A stretch of 64,000 nucleotides of DNA, taken from Stenotrophomonas maltophilia. Its GTDB lineage: Bacteria; Pseudomonadota; Gammaproteobacteria; Xanthomonadales; Xanthomonadaceae. The notes beneath the pieces are model-generated. The model saw only the letters and a program-made list of their open reading frames with translations. It had not been told where the DNA came from and made no database searches. This document shows positions 49,494-58,600 of the stretch, piece after piece. Both the position numbers and the translations under genes were made by a program. The stretch spans positions 868,001 through 932,000 of the forward strand of contig WNDS01000002.1 in the NCBI GenBank assembly GCA_009912235.1, written 5' to 3'. Each line of letters opens with the position of its first letter. Within the stretch, counting starts at the first letter, position 1.

Positions 49494-50609
49494 TCAACGA
49501 CCGGTCTTGATCTCGGTCCACAGGCGGGTGTACAGCTTGTCCGTCTCCGGGGTGTTGATCGAATAGGTGAACATCTTCTCGGCCACGTCGGCCGGCGGGT
49601 AGATGGTCGGGTCGGTGCGGATCGCCTCGTCCACCAGCGACGTGGCCGTCGGCACCGGGTTGGCGTAGTGGATGAAGTTGGTGTTGGCCGCCGCCACCTT
49701 CGGCTCCAGCAGGTAGTTGATGAACTTGTAGGCCGCCTCGGGGTGCTTGGCATCCTTCGGAATGGCCAGCATGTCAAACCACTGCGGCGCACCTTCCTTC
49801 GGGATCGAATAGGCCACGTGCACGCCGTTGTCGGCCTCGTTGGCGCGGTCGCGGGCCTGGATGATGTCACCGGACCAGCCCGCCACCAGGCAGGTACCGC
49901 CGCTGGCCAGCGAGCTGACGTACTGCGAGGAGTGGAAATTCTGCACGTACGGGCGGATCGACTTCAGCAGCGTGGCGGCCTTCTGCAGGTCGGCCTCGTT
50001 GTTGCTGTGCGGGTCCAGGCCCAGGTAATGCAGGGCAATGGGAATCATGTCGGCCGGGGTGTCCAGGATGGTCACGCCGCAGTCCTTCATCTTGGCGATG
50101 TTCTCCGGCTTGAACACCAGGTCCCAGCTGTTGGCGATGTCCGCGCTGCCGCCGAAGCGCTGCTTGACCATGTCCACGTTGTAGCCGATGCCGGTGGTGC
50201 CGATCATGTACGGCACGCCGTACTTGTTGTCCGGGTCCTGGGTGGCGATGCGCTTCATCACCGCCGGGTCCAGGTTGGCCAGGTTCGGGATCTGGCTCTT
50301 GTCCAGCGGCAGGAACACGCCGGCCTGGATCTGGCGGCCGAAGAAGTTCAGCGTCGGCACCACCACGTCATAGCCGCTGTTGCCGGCCAGCAGCTTGGTC
50401 TCGACCATCTCATCGCTGTCGAACACATCGTAGGTGACCTTGATGCTGCTGGCCTTCTCGAAGTCCGGGATGGTGTTCTCGGCGATGTAGTCGCTGTAGT
50501 TGTAGATGTTCAGCGACTGGCTGTCCTGCGCGGCACCGCCGCTGCCACCGCCGCCACAGGCGGCAAGCAGGATGGTGGACAGGCCAAGCGTGAGGGTACG
50601 CAGCTTCAT
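49494..50609 (-). CDS. potF: PotF, putrescine-binding lipoprotein
   Basis: A 371-residue periplasmic binding protein of the PotD/PotF family with a lipoprotein signal (STILLAACGGG). Family segments are LNIYNYSDYIAENTIPDFEKASSIKVTYDVFDSDE and GYDVVVPTLNFFGRQI, with later aromatic and acidic residues of the polyamine pocket (GTTGIGYN; AGWSGDI). It should deliver putrescine to PotGHI. It follows puuA but is separated from potG. Confidence 0.93.
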   Translation of the reverse strand: MKLRTLTLGLSTILLAACGGGGSGGAAQDSQSLNIYNYSDYIAENTIPDFEKASSIKVTYDVFDSDEMVETKLLAGNSGYDVVVPTLNFFGRQIQAGVFLPLDKSQIPNLANLDPAVMKRIATQDPDNKYGVPYMIGTTGIGYNVDMVKQRFGGSADIANSWDLVFKPENIAKMKDCGVTILDTPADMIPIALHYLGLDPHSNNEADLQKAATLLKSIRPYVQNFHSSQYVSSLASGGTCLVAGWSGDIIQARDRANEADNGVHVAYSIPKEGAPQWFDMLAIPKDAKHPEAAYKFINYLLEPKVAAANTNFIHYANPVPTATSLVDEAIRTDPTIYPPADVAEKMFTYSINTPETDKLYTRLWTEIKTGR

Positions 50610-50707
50610 CGGGCGCTCCGGGAAATCTGGGGAAGAATCTGGGTGGATCAGGACCGGCCAGGCGGCGGGCCGGGCCGGTTCGGGGGCCTATTCTGCCACC
50701 GAAGGCC

Positions 50708-52111
50708 TTAAACGTTCAGCAGCAGGAACTCACGCTCCCACGAGCTAATGACACGGAAGAAGGTCTCGTATTCCTTGCGCTTGACCGAAATGTAGGCGCG
50801 GCAGAAGCGCTCGCCCAGCAGCGCCTGCAGCTCGCTGCACTGTTCCAGCCCGTCCAGCGCCTCGCCCAGCGAACGCGGCAGTTCGTAGCCCAGTTCCTTG
50901 GCACTGCCGCTCACCGGCGCATCGGGCGAGAGCCGCTCGCGGATGCCCAGCAGCCCGCAGGCCAGGGTGGCGGCCATGGCCAGGTAGGGGTTGGCATCGG
51001 AACCGGCGAAGCGGCTTTCCACGCGCATGTTCTGCGGCGTATCCAGCGGCACGCGCAGGCCGCAGGTGCGGTTGTCAAAGCCCCAGTGCACATTGCTGGG
51101 CGAGACTTCGCCGAACACCAGCCGCCGGTAGGAATTCACGTTCGGCGCGAAGAACGCCATCGCCAGCGGCGCGTACTTCTGCAGCCCGCCCAGGTAGTTG
51201 CCGAACAGCGGGCTGAACTCGCCCTCGCCCTGCCCTTCGCCGGCGAACACGTTGCTGCCATCGCAGACCTTCACCAGGCTCTGGTGGATGTGCATGGCGC
51301 TGCCCGGTTCGTTGGACATCGGCTTGGCCAGGAAGGTGGCATACACCCCGTGGCGCATCGCCGCCTCGCGCATGGTGCGCTTGAACAGGAACACCTGGTC
51401 GGTCAGGTTCATGGCATTGGCGTGGGTGAAATTGACTTCCAGCTGCGCCGCGCCCGATTCGTGGATGAGCGTGTCCACATCCAGCTTCATCGCATCGGCG
51501 TAGTCGTACATCAGGTCCAGGATCGGGTCGAATTCGTTGACCGCATCGATGGAGTACGACTGGCGCGCGGTTTCCGGGCGCCCCGAGCGGCCGGCCGGCG
51601 GCAGCAGCGGGAAGTCCGGATCGGTGTTCTGCTGCACCAGGAAGAATTCCAGTTCCGGTGCCACCACCGGGCGCAGTCCCAGTTCGGCATAGGCGTCCAG
51701 CACCCGGCGCAGCACGTTACGCGGCGCCAGTTCGTGCGGCTCGCCGGTCTTGGTGAAGCAGTCGTGGATGATCTGTGCGGTCGGGTCGGCGGCCCACGGC
51801 ACCATGCGCACGGTGTCCGGGTCCGGGCGCAGCATCATGTCCGAGTCCGACGGCGAGGTCAGTTCGTAATAGTCATCGGGAAACTCACCGGTGACGGTGG
51901 TGGCGAAGATGCCCTCGGGCAGGCGCGTGCCGTAATCGTGGGAAAACTTGTCGGCCGGAATGATCTTGCCGCGCGCGTTGCCGGTGATGTCCGGCACCAG
52001 GCACTCGACCTCGGTGATGCGCCGCTCCTTCAGCCAGCGCAGCAGGCTGCTTTCCTGCGGGGCCGTGGGCGTGGGCGTAACCGTCTTGCGCGTGCGCGTT
52101 CGGGAGGTCAT
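50708..52111 (-). CDS. puuA: PuuA-like gamma-glutamylputrescine synthetase
   Basis: A 467-residue glutamine-synthetase-family enzyme starting at ATG 52111. It ligates glutamate to putrescine in the glutamylated polyamine pathway. Motifs include LVPDITGNARGKIIPADKF at the N-terminus, the metal-site segments ELEFFLVQ and GAAQLEVNFTHANAM, the ATP site AKPMSNEPGSAMHIHQSL and RVPLDTPQNMRVESRFAGSDANPYLAMAA. The ATG overlaps the puuD stop. Its puu/pot neighbours support the polyamine role over ordinary ammonia assimilation. Confidence 0.92.
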   Translation of the reverse strand: MTSRTRTRKTVTPTPTAPQESSLLRWLKERRITEVECLVPDITGNARGKIIPADKFSHDYGTRLPEGIFATTVTGEFPDDYYELTSPSDSDMMLRPDPDTVRMVPWAADPTAQIIHDCFTKTGEPHELAPRNVLRRVLDAYAELGLRPVVAPELEFFLVQQNTDPDFPLLPPAGRSGRPETARQSYSIDAVNEFDPILDLMYDYADAMKLDVDTLIHESGAAQLEVNFTHANAMNLTDQVFLFKRTMREAAMRHGVYATFLAKPMSNEPGSAMHIHQSLVKVCDGSNVFAGEGQGEGEFSPLFGNYLGGLQKYAPLAMAFFAPNVNSYRRLVFGEVSPSNVHWGFDNRTCGLRVPLDTPQNMRVESRFAGSDANPYLAMAATLACGLLGIRERLSPDAPVSGSAKELGYELPRSLGEALDGLEQCSELQALLGERFCRAYISVKRKEYETFFRVISSWEREFLLLNV

Positions 52112-52869
52112 GGGGTTTCCAGTGCAACGGGGGTATGGCCACGGCAAGCTTGGCCGAAGGCATGGAAAATAGCGTGATAGAACGGGTTCTGCATCACACG
52201 CCACTCAGGGTGCCACTGTACGCCGACCACGAAGCGATGGCGCGTACTGCGCGCGGCCTCGACCAGGCCATCGGGTGCATGGGCCTCCACCTGCAGGCCC
52301 CGGCCCAGTGCGGCGATGCCCTGCCCGTGCACTGAATTGACCTGCGCGTGGTCTGCCCTGGCCCAGCGCTGCAGCCAGCCGCCCGGTGCCAGTGCCACAT
52401 CGTGGGCGGGACCGTACTGCACGTCCACCGGGGCATCAGGATCCTCGCGATGGTCGGCCAGGCCCAGCACCGCGTGCACCTGCGGGTGCAGCGTGCCACC
52501 CAGCACCACGTTGAGTTCCTGGAAGCCACGGCAGATCGCCAGTACCGGCAGGTCCATCGCCAATGCCGCACGCAGCAGTGCAAAGGCGCTGGCATCGCGC
52601 GCCGGGTCGTGCAGGTTGCCCGGCCAGCTGCGGCCACCGGCATAGTGCTGCAGTTCGATGTTGCTGACCGCGCCGGTCAGCAGCAGGCCATCCAGCCCCT
52701 GCAGCCAGTCGCGGGCCGGCAGCGGCGGTTGCAGGCTGGGCAGCAGCACCGGCGTGGCCCGCGCCGCCTCGGCCAGCGCGCGCACGTATTTTTCGCCGGC
52801 CGCCGCAAAGCGGTGGTGGCCGCGCATCGTACTGTCGGTGGGCAGGCCCACCCAGGGCAGGCGTGGCAT
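52108..52869 (-). CDS. puuD: PuuD-like gamma-glutamyl-GABA hydrolase
   Basis: A 253-residue class I glutamine-amidotransferase-like hydrolase. The nucleophile Cys lies in LAICRGFQELNVVLGG and the His/Glu pair in VGVQWHPEW; the N-terminus WVGLPTDSTMRGHHRF is typical of PuuD-type enzymes. It frees GABA from gamma-glutamyl-GABA. ATG 52869 is chosen because it fits the family N-terminus; the frame is open to 53001. First of puuD-puuA-potF, and divergent from puuB. Confidence 0.91.
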   Translation of the reverse strand: MPRLPWVGLPTDSTMRGHHRFAAAGEKYVRALAEAARATPVLLPSLQPPLPARDWLQGLDGLLLTGAVSNIELQHYAGGRSWPGNLHDPARDASAFALLRAALAMDLPVLAICRGFQELNVVLGGTLHPQVHAVLGLADHREDPDAPVDVQYGPAHDVALAPGGWLQRWARADHAQVNSVHGQGIAALGRGLQVEAHAPDGLVEAARSTRHRFVVGVQWHPEWRVMQNPFYHAIFHAFGQACRGHTPVALETP

Positions 52870-52971
52870 GTTGGTTTCCCTGGCAGCTGGCTCCACGGTA
52901 GCGCTGGCGACGTGACGGCGGCAACACGTGGCGGTCACATCCGCAGCGCGCCGGTGGGTCACACTAACGCC

Positions 52972-54273
52972 ATGCCGAACGCCCCGCACCTGCACGACAG
53001 CCACGCACCGCCCCGCAGCTGGTACGCCGCCAGCCTGCCGCCGCGCGCGCCGCTGCCGGCACTGCGCGGCGATGTGCGCGCCGACGTGGCGGTACTCGGC
53101 GCCGGCTACACCGGCCTGTCGGCGGCACTGGCGCTGGCCAAACGCGGGTTTTCAGTGGTGCTGCTGGAAGCACGCCGCGTCGGCTGGGGCGCCTCGGGCC
53201 GCAACGGCGGGCAGGCGCTGGTGGGCTATGGCTGCGAAGTGGATACGCTGGAACGGATGGTAGGTGCGGCCGATGCGCGCACGCTGTTCAACTTCTCGCG
53301 GCAGGGCCTGCAGCAGCTGCGCCAGCGCATCACCCGACATGGCATCGACTGCCACTGGGTGGACGGGCATGCCAGCGTGCCGATCACCGCCCACCAGGAA
53401 CAGGGCCTGCGCAGCAACAGCGATACCCTGGCCCAGCGCTACGATTACCCCATGCACTGGTGGGACGCACCCACCCTGCACGCCCAACTGGACAGCCCGC
53501 GCTACCGCGGGGCGATGTTCGACCCGCACAGCGGCCACCTGCAGCCGTTGGCGCTGGCGCACGGCCTGGCCGATGCAGCCTGCGCCGCCGGCGTAACCCT
53601 GCACGAAGACAGCCCCGTGCTGGAACTGCAGCGTGGGCCGCGCCCGCGGCTGCGCACCGCCCAGGGCAGCGTCACGGCCAACCACGTGGTACTGGCCGGC
53701 AACGCCCTGCTGGAAGGCATCGCCCCGGAACTGGAGCGGCGCATGATGCCGGTGGGCACCTATATCGGCGGGACCCCGGTACTGGGCCCCGAACGCGCGC
53801 AGGCACTGATCCGCAACGCGATGGCGGTGGCCGACACCGGCTGGGTGTTGGACTACTTCCGCCTGAGCCATGACCACCGGCTGCTGTTTGGCGGCGGCGC
53901 CAGCTATTCCGCGCCGCCACCGCCCGGGTTGGGCGACCGGATGCAGCGCCGCATGTGGCAGGTGTTCCCGCAGCTGCGCGATGTGGGCTTTGAGTACCTG
54001 TGGGGCGGGTATGTGGACATCACACCTTCACGCGCGCCGCACTGGGGCCGGCTGAGCCCGGATATCTACTTCGCGCAGGGCTTTTCCGGCCATGGCGTGG
54101 TTGCCGCGCACCTGGCCGGTGAGGTGATCGCCGAGGCCATAGCGGGGCAGGCGCAGCGCCTTGACGTGTTCGAACGCATCCGCCACCGGCCCTTCCCCGG
54201 CGGCCGCTGGCTGCGCATGCCGCTGCTGGTGGCGACGATGGCGATGGTGCGGTTGCGGGATCTGGTGGCGTAG
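52972..54273 (+). CDS. puuB: PuuB-like gamma-glutamylputrescine oxidase
   Basis: A 433-residue FAD-dependent amine oxidase of the DAO family. The Rossmann motif is VAVLGAGYTGLSAALALAKRG followed by LLEARRVGWGASGRNGGQ, and the C-terminus has GLSPDIYFAQGFSGHGVVAAHLAGEVIAEA-type residues. It would oxidise gamma-glutamylputrescine. It is transcribed away from puuD with about 100 bp between the starts, suggesting a shared control region. Confidence 0.92.
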   Translation: MPNAPHLHDSHAPPRSWYAASLPPRAPLPALRGDVRADVAVLGAGYTGLSAALALAKRGFSVVLLEARRVGWGASGRNGGQALVGYGCEVDTLERMVGAADARTLFNFSRQGLQQLRQRITRHGIDCHWVDGHASVPITAHQEQGLRSNSDTLAQRYDYPMHWWDAPTLHAQLDSPRYRGAMFDPHSGHLQPLALAHGLADAACAAGVTLHEDSPVLELQRGPRPRLRTAQGSVTANHVVLAGNALLEGIAPELERRMMPVGTYIGGTPVLGPERAQALIRNAMAVADTGWVLDYFRLSHDHRLLFGGGASYSAPPPPGLGDRMQRRMWQVFPQLRDVGFEYLWGGYVDITPSRAPHWGRLSPDIYFAQGFSGHGVVAAHLAGEVIAEAIAGQAQRLDVFERIRHRPFPGGRWLRMPLLVATMAMVRLRDLVA

Positions 54274-54344
54274 GGCGGCCAGGGAAGTGCGCTGGACGGC
54301 GGATTGTTTGCATAATCCGGACTGGAGCGTCGGGGGACAAGCAA

Positions 54345-55976
54345 ATGGACTGGTGGAAGGAAGGGCTGCAGGTCAGGGTACGGATCCGCCCGGAAGGGCT
54401 GGTGCTCGCCCCGGTCTATGCAGTGGCCTGCTGGGGTACCCGCAAGCTCTCGCTGGACCAGTTCTATCTGCCCGCGGGCGTACGTGTGGCTGCGCTGCTG
54501 CTGTGCCCACCCCGCTTGTGGCCCTATCTGCTGCTGGGTGAATACGCCTATTTCGCCCACATGCGGATACCCCTGCTGGGAAAATACGGGCTGACCTGGG
54601 TCATCCTTTCTTCGGTATTTCTGCTGCCAGCGGTAATGCTGATCGTCCGGCTGCACCGTCAACTGCTGGCGCGCACCACGATCGTCGGTGTGATTGCCAT
54701 CGCAGTGTGCACCGCCGCAGTCGTGAGCCTGCTCAACATCGGCATCTCCAGCCTGCTCTGGCCGCCCCTGCGTGAAGAATCATTCGTCACTTATGTGCTG
54801 CGTTACGCACTCGGGGATTTCATCGGGATTCTGGTGATTGCCCCGCTTGCCCTGCTGTGGATCCGGCGCGATGAGGAACGCTGGACTCGGAAAGCGATTT
54901 CAAAGACCGCCATTGCGCTAGCGTTGATGCTGCTGATCGGCCTGCTGGTAACCCCAGTCCTTCCGGCAGCTGCCGTGCCCACAGGTTAGTTGCAGCTACT
55001 GTTGCTGTTCCCTGTGCCTGCTATCGCCCTCACCTGCCTGCTCGGATGGCGCGGTGCCGCCATCGGCGTTGCCGCGCTGAACATGATCCTCGGCCTGAGC
55101 CCTCCGGCGCTGAAGCCAGATGCCTTTGACGCCGCGACTTTCGCGACCCAGCAGGCCATGGCCATTGCCAGTATCGCCCTGCTGTTGCTGGGCGCACGCA
55201 TCACCCATTTCCAGAATCAGCACCAGCAGCGCCAAGCTGACGGGCAACACAATCTGAAGCTCGCAAGGCATACACATATCGCCAGCGAACTGGATCTGCG
55301 CGAGCGGGCAGCCCACCTGCATCGACTGGGTGAAAGCATGGACCTCTCACTCAATGAAATGGTGCAATGGTTGCGGTCCCAAGGACATCATGCGGTGGCC
55401 AGCAGCCTGCAGCACACCTCGGACGTACATTCTCGACTCTTCCGTGCACAGGCCAGCATGATCTATCCGGCGGCACTGGAGCGTCTTGGGCTGTACGTTG
55501 CATTGCAGGCAGGTGGTGTACGCTAGACCTGTAACAGTTCCCACCGTGTGGTGCAACCCCGGCTGGCCGGGGATCCGTGCCGCCTCAGCCCGCAACTGCA
55601 GCTCGCGGCCTACCGTTCGATCGTTGAAGCGGTCTCACTGCTGTTGGCAGGCGAAAGCGGGCAGCTCGTCCTCCGCGCCCGCCGTGGGCGCCGCGCTGGC
55701 CATCGGGGCATCGTACTTGTAGCGGCAATGATTGATCATCAGCAGACACTGTCGCAAGCAACCACCGATCACGCCACGTCCCAGTTGCAGGGACGGGTCC
55801 TGGCCTATCAAGGTATGGTGCAATGCAAGAGGAACCGTGTCAGATGGGTACTGCTGGAGACGGAACATGCACTCCGCGACATCGATACTCCACTGCCGCG
55901 GTTCGATGAACAGGGAGGTCTGCGGCGTCCCGACTCCCCCCCCTGCAACCTAGTCGGCAGTGAAAATATGGGATGA
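54345..55976 (+). pseudogene. MASE1/UhpB-like membrane protein, paralogue 1, with two in-frame TAG codons
   Basis: First of three tandem paralogues. The 543-codon frame starts at ATG 54345 (after GGGGGACAA). An eight-helix MASE1-like membrane region (FYLPAGVRVAALLLCPPRLWPYLLLGEYAYFAHMR; LGWRGAAIGVAALNMILG) is followed by a region related to UhpB/NarX-type kinases (DLRERAAHLHRLGESMDLSLNEMVQWLR, ALERLGLYVAL, LQLAAYRSIVEAVSLLL). TAG codons interrupt it at 54987-54989 (codon 215) and 55524-55526 (codon 394). Around the second, several residues differ from both paralogues (TCN for AWD), which suggests genuine decay. No N-box Asn or DxGxG ATP motif is seen. Confidence 0.72.
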
Positions 55977-56148
55977 ATATCACATGGATACTGTGACATT
56001 CCCCAAGAGCCTTTTCCGTATGTCCGTATCGCCCGTTCGACGTTGAGATTGCGTGCTCGAGGATCTACCGATACTGTCAGGTTCAAAAGGGCTACGCCGT
56101 TTATCGACAGGACTGCGATAGCGTTCGACGAGCAGGGGAGGCTTGCGT

Positions 56149-57738
56149 TTGAATTGGTTGAAGCACAGCTTTGAACTGAGTTTCCGTATCCGTCCGGTCG
56201 GCCTTGCGCTGGCGGTGTTGTACGCGGTGACGTGCTGGATTACGTGGCATCTGTCCGTTGATCAGTTCTTTCTTCCCGCCGGCATCCGTGTGGCCGCGCT
56301 GTTGCTGGTCCCGAAGCGGATGTGGCCCTATCTGATCCTGGGCGAATACGCTTACTTCGCGCATATGCGCTACCCCATGATCGAGCAGTACGGCATCGGA
56401 TGGGTGATCATCGGTTCCGCCTGCCTCATGCCAGCAGTTACCTTGATCGTCCACCTTCACTATAAAGTGATGGCATTCACCACGGAAGGCTGGCTGCTGT
56501 CGATCGCAGCCTCGGCCGCGCTGGTGGCCAGCGCACTTAAGCTTGGCCTGCTACACGTGCTGTGGCCCGTTCCACCGAGTATGCCGTTCTATAGCAATGC
56601 CATGCTCTACGTACTCAGCGACTACATCGCCATTCTCACCGTCGCGCCGCTGGCGCTGCTGTGGATGCGCCGTCGCAGCGACTACGATTGGACAGCATGG
56701 CGACTCCGGCCGACCGTTGCGGCCTTTGTTTCGCTGAGTGTGATGGGCGTGCTGTTGGCACTGATCGGTCCCCATGACCATTCGGCGCGAGCCACCCTGC
56801 AACTGCTGCTGGTTCTTCCGGTCATTGGCCTGACCTGCATGCACGGCTGGCGAGGGGCGGCGGTGGGCGTACCGATGATGAACATCATCCTCAGCCAGAC
56901 CATGCCGACCACGGGCTTGCCAGGCTCTTTCGACCAGACAACGTATTTCACCCAGCAGATCATCGCGATCACCGCCACTGCGCTCATTTCCCTGGGCCCG
57001 CGCATCACCCACCACTACCATCGACATGCCACTGGTCCGATCAACGCGTTGAAGGCCAGCGCATTTTCACGCTCAGCCCATCTGGCCAGCGAACAGGATC
57101 TGCGCGAACGCGTTCTGGACCTGCGCCGGATCGCCGACGACATCGAAGACGCACTCGGGGACACCGTACAACGGCTGAAGGCAGAGGGTCATGAAGCACC
57201 AGCAACCGAACTGCTGCTCAGCATCTCGCAGCGCGCACAACAGTTCCGAGAACTCACGAGCATGGTGTACCCGACGGAACTTGAGCACGCAGGGCTATAT
57301 GTCGCCCTTGAGGCGGGCGGCCTGCGTGAAGCCTGGGACGCCAGCCATCGAGTCCCGCGACCGGCACTAAGTGGGGATCCCTGCAGGTTGAGCATTGGCT
57401 TGCAACTGGCGGCCTACCGCGCAATTGCCGAGGCCGTGTCGTTATTGCTCAAGGAAGAAAAGGGACAGATCCGGGTAAGTGTACGCTGTGGCCGTTACCA
57501 GGGCGTGTCGGGACTGCTGCTCAACGTCGCGCTTCTGGATCGATCTCACGCTCTGGCGCCCACGACGATGGATCTGGCGATCGATCGGCTTTCGGCACGC
57601 GCTCACGCCTATTCGGGGCGTGTGCACTTCAGGGGCAACCGTATCAGGATTGCGATGCTTGACGCAGCGGCCTATGACATCCGCACTCCGACACCCGCCG
57701 AGCGCAGCAACGATTGCGCGTCACCCGCGAGGTATTGA
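56149..57738 (+). CDS. MASE1/UhpB-like membrane protein, paralogue 2 (likely pseudokinase)
   Basis: Intact second paralogue of about 529 residues. TTG 56149 is chosen: it lies 6 nt behind a GGGGAGG ribosome site and aligns MNWLKHSFEL with MDWWKEGLQV of paralogue 1; an in-frame start at 56143 is an alternative. Membrane part: FFLPAGIRVAALLLVPKRMWPYLILGEYAYFAHMR through MHGWRGAAVGVPMMN. Soluble part: RERVLDLRRIADDIEDALGDTVQRLK, TELEHAGLYVALEAGGLREAW, LQLAAYRAIAEAVSLLLKEEKGQI. The phosphoacceptor position has no His (LRRIAD), and the N-box and G-boxes of the ATPase domain are absent, so it is probably not a kinase. Function unknown; sensing through MASE1 is inferred. Confidence 0.78.
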   Translation: MNWLKHSFELSFRIRPVGLALAVLYAVTCWITWHLSVDQFFLPAGIRVAALLLVPKRMWPYLILGEYAYFAHMRYPMIEQYGIGWVIIGSACLMPAVTLIVHLHYKVMAFTTEGWLLSIAASAALVASALKLGLLHVLWPVPPSMPFYSNAMLYVLSDYIAILTVAPLALLWMRRRSDYDWTAWRLRPTVAAFVSLSVMGVLLALIGPHDHSARATLQLLLVLPVIGLTCMHGWRGAAVGVPMMNIILSQTMPTTGLPGSFDQTTYFTQQIIAITATALISLGPRITHHYHRHATGPINALKASAFSRSAHLASEQDLRERVLDLRRIADDIEDALGDTVQRLKAEGHEAPATELLLSISQRAQQFRELTSMVYPTELEHAGLYVALEAGGLREAWDASHRVPRPALSGDPCRLSIGLQLAAYRAIAEAVSLLLKEEKGQIRVSVRCGRYQGVSGLLLNVALLDRSHALAPTTMDLAIDRLSARAHAYSGRVHFRGNRIRIAMLDAAAYDIRTPTPAERSNDCASPARY

Positions 57739-57839
57739 CGGACGTCTTGCCGACATTGAGCAACTGGCTTTCCTTTGCCCAGCAGCAGCAGTACCGCTGC
57801 TACGGGGAAACATGCACCTAGGCCATCGGTATCTGCAGA

Positions 57840-58305
57840 TTACTCGCCGCCTGCGGTGCGCTCGACAGACCAGATCGCATCGCGCTCTGTCCCGTAGGTG
57901 ACCAGAGAGAAGTCCTGTCCACGGAAAACAACGCTCCTGCGCACGTTCTTTGGCAGCACCAGCGGCTTGGAAGGCAGCGATACCCGTGCCACGCGCTTGC
58001 CCGCCGGCAGCGTCCAGAACGTCGAGTCGATGTTGGCGATGATCAGGTTCACGTCGCCCACCAGATCGTTGACCTGGTAGTACGTCACGCCATCACGCTC
58101 AAACGCATAGACCAGCCATGCCGGGTCCGCACTGAGATTCAGGGCGACCGGCTGGCTCTCACCCAAGCCCGCGCGGGCAACTTCAACACCCTGTCCGCCG
58201 CCCGGGCAGCAGGCGAGCGCCAACGCCGGGGAGGCCAGCAGGACAGCAGGACAGCAGGACAGCACCCAAGGTAACGGTAGAAATTCGCGAAAACTTCACA
58301 GGCAT
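57840..58305 (-). CDS. Small secreted protein with frame-breaking octamer repeat in its signal peptide
   Basis: A protein of about 150 residues I do not recognise. The mature part (GVEVARAGLGESQPVALNLSADPAWLVYAFERDGVTYYQVNDLVGD to SLVTYGTERDAIWSVERTAGGE) is in one frame, open upstream to GTG 58265. An ATG at 58305 (or 58311) starts a good signal peptide, PVKFSRISTVTLGAVLL, in another frame. The two join across three copies of an 8-bp unit (58237-58260). With one or four copies the frames fuse, for example as LGAVLLASPALALACC, a proper signal and cleavage region. With three the reading is out of frame. It is divergent from paralogue 3 and convergent with paralogue 2. Confidence 0.65.
58237..58264. 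repeat. Tandem octanucleotide repeat AGCAGGAC (3.5 copies)
   Basis: AGCAGGAC is repeated three times (58237-58260) plus AGCA. On the coding strand the unit is GTCCTGCT and lies in the hydrophobic core of the signal peptide of the small secreted protein. Because the unit is not a multiple of three, each gain or loss changes the frame. This is the layout of a slipped-strand contingency repeat. Confidence 0.85.
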
Positions 58306-58600
58306 CTCCATGATTGAAAGGTGGACAGCATCCAGGCCGAGAAAGCCTGACGTCGATCAGCTTGATTCAGCGCCGAATATGGCGGGATAACAATGCTCAC
58401 GCCATCAGAAACCAGGAGGCCGTGCCAGCATAGCGGCGCGACCCGCGTGCCGCCATCTGGGCTACCCACCACGGTGTCTGGCTGTTGGCCGCTGACAGAC
58501 CACGACGACGGCCCGCTACCGCCGTGACCGTTCACATGCCACAGTGTCCTTGTTTCGTCACTGACACATCGCCGTGCGAGGGAATGTGAGAGTTACCCGT

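Noticed and set aside
42797..49494. A mobile genetic element carrying the efflux module
   Set aside because: There is no integrase, transposase, terminal repeat or target duplication visible, and base composition matches the flanks. Only REP elements mark one edge.
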